The position numbers and the translations under genes are program-made. From NCBI GenBank assembly GCA_002682825.1, contig NOKP01000081.1, positions 55,792-77,292 on the forward strand: a DNA stretch of 21,501 bases, read 5' to 3'. Below the pieces are notes generated by a model, which ran no database searches, was not told the DNA's origin, and saw only the letters and a list, made by a program, of their open reading frames with translations. The DNA is from Neonectria sp. B-13 (lineage: Eukaryota; Ascomycota; Sordariomycetes; Hypocreales; Nectriaceae). Below, piece by piece: positions 1 to 9,800 of the stretch (within the stretch, counting starts at the first letter, position 1; the number at the start of each line of letters is the position of its first letter).

Positions 1-364
1 ATTTTAGCTGCTATGGATCAATTTGCGAAGGGGGCGCGAGGAATAATGCACCAGATGGCATTATTGAAGGCGGAGGTCAACGAGCTTCGGGAGGCAAATG
101 CGACACTCAGCCGGCGGCGCAGGGCGAAAAAAAACACGCCTCCGGCTTTCAGGGAGCATGACAGTAGCTGAGGGGCAGGAGCTACAAGATCAGAGGGAAA
201 TCACTGATCAGATACAGCAGGAAACGCAGCAAAGTGGTGGTCGGAAGAGGCGGACGGAGGCGAGGGAACGGCGATGCGGAAGATGCAGGAGACCCGGCCA
301 TAATGCGCGTACTTGTCGAGCTAATGTAGACGTGTCTAGAGAAGAGGATAGTGATTTATTTTAA
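1..364 (+). pseudogene. 3' end of a pogo/Fot-like transposase, frameshifted
   Basis: This is the C-terminal tail of a fungal DDE transposase of the pogo (Tc1/mariner superfamily) type; the rest lies left of the window. Positions 1-135 read in frame 1 with the typical tail LREANATLSRRRRAKK. Homology then moves to frame 2 (KKTRLRLSGSMTVAEGQ) at a run of eight A at about 127-134, so the A run carries one extra base or lacks two. The end holds a zinc knuckle, CGRCRRPGHNARTC (CX2CX4HX4C), and a TAA stop at 362-364. The basic patch followed by a zinc knuckle is what I know of fungal pogo transposases. The frameshift could be genuine decay or a homopolymer sequencing error. The ATG at 98 is internal and is not a start. 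Confidence 0.75.
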
Positions 365-871
365 TTGATTTTAGCTGTTGTGGTTGTTTTATTTTATTAT
401 ATGTTGCTGAACGTGTGTTAGGTGGCTAGCTCGCTTGTCTGGCTAGCTCGCTTATCATGCACGTTATCTATATTTTATTAATATTCTCTTTCTCTTTAAA
501 TACGCTAATAAATAATAAATAAGAAAGAATTAACTTATACTTTTAAGATATAACCTAATTATTTACTACTAGTCTCCATATAAAAGAAAAGCTCTTCTAG
601 CTATAATTTATTATAAACCTTTTAAGCATTCTATTATAATATTATATAGAAACTTAGGTTTAGGAGGTTACTTTTTATAATTTTTAAGTAATAAATCCTA
701 GGATATACTAAGAAAGGCTCTAATAAAAGCATCTAATAGGTGCTAACTGATGACTGCTGGGATATGATTATTTAGCTTAAGCTAAAGGCATCTATCATTT
801 AAGAGCTTTCCTTCTAAATCTATTATAATCTTTTTATTCGTCTCTTAGGGGCGCAGGTTCCTAAAACGATA
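365..871. other. TA-rich non-coding stretch after the transposase
   Basis: No coding potential is seen here. From about 460 to 850 the sequence is strongly A/T-rich, with many TA steps and runs such as ataaataataaataagaaag. This fits old transposon DNA altered by repeat-induced point mutation, although dinucleotide ratios were not computed. The 3' terminus of the pogo element probably lies near 456-470, just past the 17-base tandem repeat. I could not place a terminal inverted repeat because the 5' end is outside the window. Confidence 0.5.
423..456. repeat. 17-base tandem repeat, two copies
   Basis: TGGCTAGCTCGCTTGTC (423-439) is followed directly by TGGCTAGCTCGCTTATC (440-456), with one mismatch. 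It lies 59 bases past the transposase stop, where subterminal repeats of a pogo-like element would be expected. Subterminal transposase-binding repeats are the likeliest explanation, but this is inferred from position only. Confidence 0.7.
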
Positions 872-1502
872 ATGTACAAATTGGATTTGACCGGTTCCTC
901 GAAAGGAAGTAGCTTGATCTCGAGAGAGCTGCTGCTTAACATTCTGAGCTTTCAGAATTTTCGCTTGAATTCGAGTACTGTCATGATTTCGATAGTTTTC
1001 AGGATTTGCTGCAATGCTAGACATTCCAAAATTGGAAGCGTTGACGCTCGGTTATTACTAGACTGCACTGGCGAGCGGCTGGCAGATCTCCTTCTTCATC
1101 ATAAAAAAACGCTTCGGGAAATTGTCATGACAGAGAATATGTTGAATGGATAAGGACAGACCGAGAGTGTGTTGAATCTTATAAGTTTATTAAGACAAAA
1201 TAGCCTGAAAGATGATACTTCACATGTCATTTCAGTAAGACTAGATTTGACGCTACTATGGACATTGGCCAGGCCCGACGACGTGCACAAATCAGGATTG
1301 CGTTTAGCATGTGAAAGATATCTTAGAACACGATGTCGCATTACTTGCGAGGATACGTGCTAACCTCGGCAGGTTACTTTCTTCAGAACTGAAACTGGGA
1401 CCTGTCCCACTTTTGGGGCCGGACAACATGCGAGAAGAGTATGAGGCAATGCGGCGCGAGCGAGCGATTCCACTTCATTGCTTCTTAAGTCTCGTCAACT
1501 GA
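872..1502 (+). pseudogene. Decayed LRR/F-box-like gene remnant
   Basis: Several plus-strand frames carry protein-like sequence without one open frame. Frame 2 (872-1153) begins MYKLDLTGSSKGSSLISREL and ends with LLLDCTGERLADLLLHHKK followed by TLREIVMTENMLNG. Between them the best reading shifts to frame 3 at about 1011-1055, giving MLDIPKLEALTLG, which resembles a leucine-rich-repeat strand. Frame 2 resumes at 1169-1363 (VLNLISLLRQNSL). Frame 3 at 1311-1502 gives an amphipathic stretch beginning ILEHDVALLARIRANLGRLL. Such leucine-rich blocks are common in fungal F-box/LRR proteins, so I read this as one old gene broken by several frameshifts and stops. The family call is by eye and tentative. 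An intron-rich live gene is less likely because the frame changes lack good splice sites. Confidence 0.4.
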
Positions 1503-1870
1503 GGTCTTCCCAAGAGAAACTACGCTCGGACTAGCATCTCAAGCTAAATCGACCTGGTCACCCAGACGGCGCACCTTCTTATTGGCTAGTTCCTTCATTC
1601 CTCGCAACCATCATAGCCAGCTTTGCTTTTGTGGCGCAAGACGATGCTACCTTCTGAGCATCACGGTGCATATCGATATTTTGACTGCGCGCGTTTCGCG
1701 ACCGCGTGGCAGAAATGTGAAAAGAGGTCTGCTGACGCCAGTATATATGCAACAGAGATTTTGCCTTTCTCAATTGACCTCTGCCGCTATCAGCCATATA
1801 CCTTTACCATAAAACATTAACTACTCTGGGCGAGCCGGACCGTCTTCAGAAATGTGGCCTCCAGAGGTCC
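1503..1870. other. No recognisable feature
   Basis: Short ORFs occur on both strands (for example 1579-1797 minus and 1582-1812 plus), but they overlap one another and have no recognisable motif. The stretch may be part of the same decayed gene as its two neighbours. Confidence 0.4.
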
Positions 1871-2191
1871 ATGATCATGATAATGCGTCACATATTATAC
1901 TTGGTCGCTGCTCTACAGCATGAGGCTAAATCCTTTGACTGGAACTTGATAGAGACACATAAAGAAGAGGGGGATGCATCTAGCGACGACGAAGACAACG
2001 ACGAAGACGACGATAAAGACGGAGATGATGAAGAGTATTACAAGAAGTACGATAGAATCGAGACTAGGAAACCTTTCGGCGAGGACGATAATTATCACAA
2101 TGTAGATGAAGACGAAGATATGGTATCTACACATCCGGCGTTTGCTCTTCCATCTGGCCTATGGCTACATTTATCCGAGGCCATTTTTTAA
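1871..2191 (+). pseudogene. Acidic low-complexity ORF, probable gene fragment
   Basis: This open frame of 106 codons has a hydrophobic start (MIMIMRHILYLVAALQ) and then an Asp/Glu-rich block at residues about 33-55, built from GAC/GAA/GAT triplets (1981-2035). A less biased segment containing EDDNYHNVDEDEDMV and HPAFALPSGLW follows. I recognise no domain. The frame ends at a T run (2185-2190) where a one-base shift would continue the reading briefly. It lies downstream of, and on the same strand as, the decayed LRR/F-box-like fragment and could be its C-terminal part, since acidic tails of this kind occur in fungal hypothetical proteins. It could also be a short expressed gene. The opposite-strand ORF at 1913-2134 is the mirror of the acidic repeat. 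Confidence 0.3.
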
Positions 2192-2437
2192 CTATCGATG
2201 ATGTTCTGGATATACCAGGAACCTACTGGAGATATATCCTCATCTGCTATCATTCACTACACGGCAGTCTTGGGGATCCAGGCACCATCCCTCGCTTACA
2301 GTTCAGCTCACAGCTCATCACCTAAGCTAGCCGCCCTTATGTGGATTGGGCGGCTTCTCACAACAATCTGACGACGATGTCTAGTAGACCTCATTGAATA
2401 TTCTCACCAAAACCGCAAGTACGCTAATGAAGACAGG

Positions 2438-2481
2438 GGTAGACATCATTAATAATAAAAAAGAGAGGTAGACATCATTAA
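2438..2481. repeat. 15-base direct repeat
   Basis: GGTAGACATCATTAA occurs at 2438-2452 and again at 2467-2481, separated by 14 A-rich bases. The copies are identical. This may be a slippage product or the trace of a small insertion. Confidence 0.8.
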
Positions 2482-2555
2482 CATTTTCGGGGCTAAAATA
2501 GAAAACATTTAGTTATAGAAAAATAAAGCATAAGAGCAGGACTTTAATTTTAATT

Positions 2556-2613
2556 GGGTTTTATTATTTAATAGTCAAATAATTAGGTATTGCGACTGGG
2601 TTTATTATTTAAT
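2556..2613. repeat. Imperfect 16-17-base direct repeat
   Basis: GGGTTTTATTATTTAAT (2556-2572) and GGGTTTATTATTTAAT (2598-2613) differ by one T. They flank 25 A/T-rich bases in the same short-repeat zone as the pair at 2438-2481. Confidence 0.7.
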
Positions 2614-2664
2614 GGAAGTTCAGCTGGTGGACTGATGGGTGTCAGTGAACGAAATTGGCCAGCT

Positions 2665-2749
2665 AGACAAGATGGTACCCTACGCTTTGCCTGGCTGAGC
2701 ATCTTGTCTGTTGCTCAACTGCGATCAGGGATAGGGGCGAACAGTTGAG
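2665..2749. repeat. Two adjacent inverted repeats
   Basis: AGACAAGATG (2665-2674) pairs with CATCTTGTCT (2700-2709), and CTCAACTG (2714-2721) pairs with CAGTTGAG (2742-2749). Both arms are perfect, with spacers of 25 and 20 bases. They could fold as two neighbouring stem-loops. A small non-autonomous transposon relic is possible, but I could not find matching outer ends or a target duplication. Confidence 0.55.
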
Positions 2750-3844
2750 GTGCAGGTAGATGGCTACCTCAATAGATAAACCAAGCTTGCAGAAGGGGAA
2801 GAAAGCCGAGGGCGACCACAGAATATATGTTCATAAGAGTAACAGAACATAACGTGTCTGGTTTTTACGCACGAAATCTAGACTCTTACCCACGCCACTA
2901 TCCCCTTCTCTTATCTGCACACTGAGACACCCCGGGGCCCAGACTTAAATGCCCTGGAATCTTATTTCTACCAAGTGATCAATTGAGGAGCTTCCAGCTG
3001 CATCCAATCCAATCCCAAACGCCCTGAACCCTTTATCACTTCTCATAACGAATTAACCAGGTGCATCAACTATCCCGAAGCGGCAGCGGGTCGAGACCCT
3101 GATTTTTCAGCTACCGTTCGTAAAAGCCATAATACTACTAGACCCGAGCTACATAGCTCTAGATGCAAGCCTTGTCTCGAACTTAGGCTCAGGTGGCCTC
3201 AGCATGACTGTAATTCCAGCTCGCCATGATTGAATTAGGCTGATACTAGCGAGTGATGATTAAGGGAGTTCTCTTGTGCCGCAATTCTTTTTAATTTTGT
3301 AGGAGATTGGGTGGCGAATCGAAGGGTTTATTAGCGCCTTGAATCCCTTGTCCAGCTAAACGAGGCTTCGCTTAAGGAGCGTTCAACAGTGCATTGAAAG
3401 CCTACACATCTAATACGCACGTGTATTTGGTATATATCGGGAGAACACTTTATATTCTAGAGAATACTGCAGTTTCCAAGTACAATTGTTATGTCAATGG
3501 ACAGTTTAGGGATGTATAGTGATGAAAGTCTTTATCTCAAAGTACCTAGAATGCAACGCGCTTAATAAGCCGGGGTGGTATTTCAGCTTCGGGATTTTCA
3601 GCCACAGTCGACGGATAAGACCAACTATGAACGATAATTCTGAGACATGCAGCTTCAGCTTCGATAGTTCACAAATGGTGGAATTGAGGGATGTTACTGG
3701 ACCGATAAGTAGCAGATGCATAGACGCCGGAACGGCTGACAGTGGTGCAATAACTTATCAGTCACATAATTCATTTGGAAGATTGATCGGTCGGTTTTTT
3801 AGGAAGAACGTTTCTATAGCAGCTTCGTATCATAAACGTGAGTT

Positions 3845-6800
3845 TCACTGAGCCAAACTCAACTTCTGGATCATTTCGCAAAGCCCTTCGAGCATTTCTT
3901 TCATGCGCTTCTCTGTACAAACCTGCCTGTTCGCCACGATGGTAACATGCAGGTACGGTCCCTCGGGCTCAACCTCTCCAATTATGGCAAAGTCGTGGAA
4001 CGGCGCCTCGTTTCCTCCGCCGTTATCTCTCGACATGGCTCCCATCTGAACCCGCTGGTCATCTACCTCACTGTCGGGGTGGTAGTCGAAGTTCTGGTAT
4101 ACGACGCAGCAGCCAAAGTTGGTGGTTGCTTCTGGCCAGTCTGTGCAGTTCTTCTTGATCTCGTCGAATCCCAAAGTGTCGAAAGGTAAGCTGCTTAGAT
4201 GCTGGTCCTGCGTCTCACGGAGCAGTTCAATTTGGTTGTCGTGCTTGTTTGTGTGGATGCGCACTGGTACCGCATTCGTGCAAGGACCGACTATGTCTTG
4301 GAAAGTGAACGGTAATTCTTGTCTCCCAGAGACGAGTCTGCCGAGAACAACATCATCTGAACCCGCTTCGTGTGATATCATGAGAGCACACGCCGTGGTA
4401 AACACCGTCGCCTGCGTGATGCTGCTGTCTGCAATAGCCTGGAGAGGAACGCTGATGATCTTGGTGGCATGACAGGTTCCCACAAGTGCGTCTTGTTGGC
4501 GGGCAGCGTCGCTGGTGCTTTTTATGAAAGTCATGGATGAACTTTGCAAGGTAGAGCGCCAGAATTCATAGCCGTCTTTACGACTATTCTCCATATGTTG
4601 TATGTAACGAGAAAACTTGGGCGGCGCTGGAGGAGAGTTGCCGCTGTACAGGAGGTGAAGAGAGCGCACAATATGTTCTAAACTCAAGCCGTCGTACAAG
4701 GCATGAGACAGCCGGAGTAGTACTCGAACTGGCGATGCCTGTTTCTTCAGGATGTTAATGCGTATCAGCGGCTGTCCCAGGCAGATGGGCCTTTGTAAGT
4801 CCTCATCGAGNTCAAAATGCTCGACCAAAGATGTACAGGCCGTGGTTAACTTAGCACAATCCGAATCGGGCGGAAAGTCTATGTAGAACGGCGTCATGGT
4901 CTGTGGTTTTCTCGTTGCGGGGTTGAACAGGAAAAGTCTCTGCATTTGCGTAGGAGGGTATGCGTCGAGAATTGTATCCTGGGAACAATTGAGCTGGGGG
5001 CAAATTTCACGTCGGATGAATTCTTCCGGATCTTGAACGGGAAGGAGCTCAAATGGAGCACTGTCAGCCATTTGCATGTCGTCGGTCACCTCCTCATAGC
5101 CCCCTGGTTGAGCACGTCCAAGCTTACTCGCGAGTTGCATTAGGACCGGGTAGTCGAAGACATCTTTGACAGATACAGAGGTATCCAGTAGACGACCAAC
5201 ACGTGCAGCGAGCTTGGAAGCCATGAGAGAATGGCCGCCAAGATCAAAGAAGTTATCGGTGATACCAGCGGGAACCCCAAGAAGATCCGAGAATTCTTTG
5301 CACAGCATTGCCTCTACCGCGTTACGCGGACCCACTCCTCCAGAAATCATCTGCTTCCCATCTCCGCTGTACGAGGTTGTTAGGACAGAGTTGTGTAAAG
5401 TCAATCCCTGGCGGATGGTGGCTGCGAGATCGGCAATGACGGGATGATCGAATACATCCTTGATAGACACGCGGGCATTCAGCCGACGCCCGAGGCGCGA
5501 GGTGAGCTTTGTTGCCAGGAGGGAGTGTCCGCCGAGTTTGAAGAAGTGATCAGTTGTGCCGACTTCCATACCGAAGACATCCGCAAACTCCTCGCACAGC
5601 ATGGCTTCTATGTCGTTGAGTGGGACCACCTGTTGGGGCGCGACCTGGGATTTTGGTGCTATCGCGGCCCTTCGAGTAAGCTCTTTCCGGTCCACCTTGT
5701 CATTGGCATTAAGAGGCATCTGGTCGATCACCACAATGCGGGACGGAATCATGTACGATGGAAGCAAGGCCTGTAGCTGCTCACGAATCTGTGCTACGAA
5801 CCGACCGTTCTGTAGGCGTTGTAGAGGCCGGTTGGTGAGGGCTACAGATCTTGGAATCTGATCATCAGTTGGGAAGTCGATGAGAACACGGTTTGCTTTC
5901 CCATCAGGCAGATAATGGTGGAAGACAACATCAAGCGCACCGCTCTTGGACCATTGTCGTGCCGCGCTAGCCTCTACGCGAAATCCTGTCTCCCTGCCAA
6001 GTTGCACAAGGTCAACCATAGAGATAGATGCGCAGATTTCGGCGCCGGAGCGGATAGCTGAGATCCATTCTGCGCCGTCTAGCAGATCATCCCTGTCATC
6101 TTTGTCAAGTGAATCCACTATGTGTCGTTCGAAAATCGTCTTGCTATAAGGGATATTGCTGATAGCAACTGTAGAAGCGCCCTCGGAGCGCTTCAGGAGG
6201 CGGAGAAGGGTTTGACGGTCAAGATGTGACTCTTGGAAGTCAATCCAGTCATTCTTGTTGATCGGATGCACAACCTGTTCCCCTTCTTCTGCGCCGCGTA
6301 CGTGTACTACAGCCGCATATCGATAGGCGCTGAGTTCGTTCGTAGCCCGCATATTCTTAGGAAGAATCTCAACGTGCGCAACGTGATCAGGAAACCTGCT
6401 CTTCAGAGCCGTGAAGAAGGTCGGGTTCACGAGCAATTCTTCTTCGCGCTCTTCAATCTCAGTTATCTTCTGCAGCACAGCGTCTTTCGTCGCTTTGTCG
6501 CCGAGTAGATGTAACGCCCTGGCGGCAAGAAAATGCCTGTTGGTGGCGTGAGAGCGTATGTCGCCAAAGAACAGGCGTTTAACGCCGGGGATCCGAACCA
6601 GAGTATCCACAACCTGCACGAGATACTCAGGCGTAGGGAAATACTGGACTACCGAGTTGAGTACCACCAAGCCTGGACAGAGGCCTGTTATTCCATCCAC
6701 GTCTATTGCTGTACCGACGTGTACCTCGGCCTTTTCTGCAAGTGCCGGGATGTGCTTTATCGTGTTGTTGACAAATGCAGCCGCTGACTTGGATGGTTCG

Positions 6801-9800
6801 AGACCTACATAGCTTTCGAGTCCTGCACCAAGATTAAACAAGACCATGCCACTGCCGGTACCAATCTCAAGAACTCGACCCGGCGCCTGACCATTGAGGA
6901 GTGTGTGCATAGTGTCGTCGAGCCACTCATGCATCTCATCCTTGTTGATCTCGCTTCCATCATACATAGACGTCCAGCCCTTGAAGTCGTTACCGATATC
7001 AGACTGGCTGATAGTGTCGATGTTGGCGTACGCATTACTCTCGAAAAAGTCTTGCCACCCTTCGACCTGGTTGCCAGCTTCTTCATCCTGCTCAACCAAA
7101 TGATCGTCTTGTGTCACGACAAAACCGACCATTTCCGGCTCCTGATCCTGTTGGTCCCAAATGACGACAACAGCATCACGGACCGCACTCTGGCGAAGAA
7201 TAGCCCGCTCAACCTCTGCTGGCTCGACGCGATGGCCTCTGATCTTGACCTGCTGGTCCATACGGCCGAAGAACTCCATCTGTCCTTCCCCGACCCGGTA
7301 GCGAACTCGGTCACCTGTCCTGTATACCCTCATGACCTGGCCGTCAATAGTGGCCTGGACAAAGCGATCTGCGTTCAGAGTTGGATCGGTGTATCCCCGA
7401 GCGAGCCCGTCTCCGGCGACTACAAGCTCTCCCATGACGCCAGCAGGAACGAGCTGCTGGTGCGGATCCATGATGTATGCACCAGAGTTGTTGATAGCTC
7501 GGCCAATGGGAACTCCGTTGATGAAAGAATCGTTCTCGGCGATCTTGTAAACGGTACTGATAACTCCATTCTCAGTCGGGCCATATGCGTTAAACACGCA
7601 GGCCTTGACGAGCTTTTGTGCTGACATTGCATCTTGGCGATCAAGCCTATCGCCACCTATAATGAGTGTATCCAGTCTCCTCAGCGTAGCGGGAGTGCTA
7701 TCGAGACACTGTTTGAGCAGTGCAGGCGTGAGCACGGCGGCGTTGACTTGTTCCTGCGCGAACACAACCTCGAGTGCTTTGCTGTCTAGACTAGCCATGT
7801 AGTCAATGCAGACCAGTGTTCCACCGTTGAGAAGCGCTGCGAAGATCTCCAAACCAGCAGGGTCAAAGGCGATGTTGAATAGATGAGCCACCTTGGCCGT
7901 TTGTGGGAACTTGGATACAACAAGTCGAACAAGGCTGCGGTGCTCAACCATGACACCTTTGGGCTTGCCTGTTGAGCCTGACGTGAAGATGACATATGCG
8001 AGGTTTGTCGCTGAAGGCCCTAATGCTGTATGAGTATTGGAATCGTATATATCATGATGTTGTAGAGTGTCGCCGATCCGAACTAGCTCCATATCGGACA
8101 GCTCAACCTCGGGAGCAGTCGTATCGGATCCGAGGAGGACCAGCTTTTGCCCAGGCAAGGCAGACAGGATGGATTTTAGGCGAGCGGCAGGGGAATTTAT
8201 GTCAAGTGGTAGATATGCGCAGTTCGCTTTCAGAATGCCGAGGAAAGCAACTACTGTCTGGCATGATCGTGGTGCTAGCACTCCAACCAGTGTCTCGGGT
8301 GCCATGTTCCGCTGGCTAAGCCAATGCATGAGTTGTTCAGATTGATAGTCCAACTCAGCATAGGTGAGACTTGTTGACGAGTCGACAACAGCAGGACGGT
8401 TCGGATTGGCTGCTACTATGCTGCGGAAGACATCAACCACGCTTGACTCTCGGGGGTATTCGACCCTCGCAATCTCCAGAAGATTCATGTTACGGAGGTC
8501 CGCCAGCCCATCGGTAAGCGGGAGAACCGCGACAGGAGTCTGGGGATGATGGAGGCCTTGGCGAAGGACCTGGAAAAACACAGAGACCACGTTTTGGATG
8601 TTGTCAAGCTTGAATAGATCTGCCGCAAAGACCAAGTTGCCACTGATCTTGCCCTTCTGCTGGAACAGATGAAACTCGACGTCGAAGCGGGTGTATACCT
8701 TGTTGGGTACAACTTCAGCCTCAAGACCCTGTAACTCAAACTTGCCAAGGTCCGCCTGAGAATGAAGGGCAAAGATGAGCTGTGTCAGCGGGTTTCGGGA
8801 TAAGTCTCTGGAGCCGTGTGTCAGGGCTGATACGATGCGCTCAAAGGGTACATCCTGATGCTCAAACGCCGCTGTCACGGTTGAACGGACTTGCCGCACA
8901 AGGCTCTCAAAAGTGTCCTCGCCGTCGACAGTAATTCGCATACACTGAGTGTTGACAAAGAAGCCAATCATACTCTCTAGTTCCCGACGGTTACGGTTGG
9001 CGATGGGCGTGCCAATGATAGCGTCGTCTGACCCGGTGAGACGATAATGTGCTGCCCGGAAAGCTGTCAATAGCACAGCGAATGGCGTTACTTGATGTTG
9101 TCTGCAGAATCTCTCGAGGGTCTCATGCAGCTCGCCATCGATAGTGACTGGGACGACACCTGCTTCGCCGGATAGGATAGTCGGTCGGGGGAGGTCGGTC
9201 AGGAACTCGGCTGGAGAGCTGTCGACGAGCTGATTGGTCCAGTACTCGAGTTGTCGCTGATGTTCGGCCTCCTGTTCCTTTTGCATTTGCCACACGGAGA
9301 AGTTGCGGTAGTGGGTTGCGAGTGGGCTCACTGTCGATAGAGGTTCACAGCCCTGAAGAACTGCTGCGTAGAATTGACTCAGTTCTCGGCTCAAGATGTC
9401 AATTGACCAGCCGTCGGCGATAATGTGATGCATTACGACGGAGAGAACGTGATCTTCTTCTCCCAAGCGTATAAGTGATACCCTCCAGCCCGCCTGAGAA
9501 ACGAGATTGAATGGAATGGTCTGCTCTTGTTGTAGCGACACAAGGTAGCCTTCTTGGTCTTGATCTTCTGAGACATCGATCACCCTCAACTCCTCAAACA
9601 AGCTTGTGTGAACGATTTGCACCCCTACGCCATCTTTCTCTTCAAAGGTCGTCCGCAGGGTTTCATGCCGCTTCTCTAAGCCTCGGAGCGCAACAGTGAG
9701 TGCGTCAATGTCGAGTGGACCACGCAGACGGGTGCCGTACGGTAGAAGATACCACGACGCGCCTACTTCCAGCTGGTCCAGAAACCACAGTCGTCCTTGA

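Larger units (their letters stand above)
2192..3844. other. Gene-free stretch left of the synthetase
   Basis: About 1.65 kb with no ORF I can support. From 2430 to 2620 it is A/T-rich with two pairs of short direct repeats, and from 2660 to 2750 it has two inverted repeats. The rest, up to the synthetase stop, is of mixed composition and would include the synthetase 3' UTR next to 3845. The plus-strand ORF at 3519-3851 has no recognisable motif and probably arises by chance. Confidence 0.5.

Noticed and set aside
3081..3115. tRNA-like T-arm (gggtcgagaccc)
   Set aside because: Only a short stem is present. No acceptor, D or anticodon arms can be placed around it.
3519..3851. Plus-strand ORF of 110 residues at the synthetase 3' end
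   Set aside because: No domain is seen, it overlaps the synthetase stop, and the region is likely 3' UTR and intergenic.
6905..7624. Long plus-strand ORF of 239 residues
   Set aside because: It is antisense to the A2/methyltransferase region of the synthetase and has no recognisable domain.
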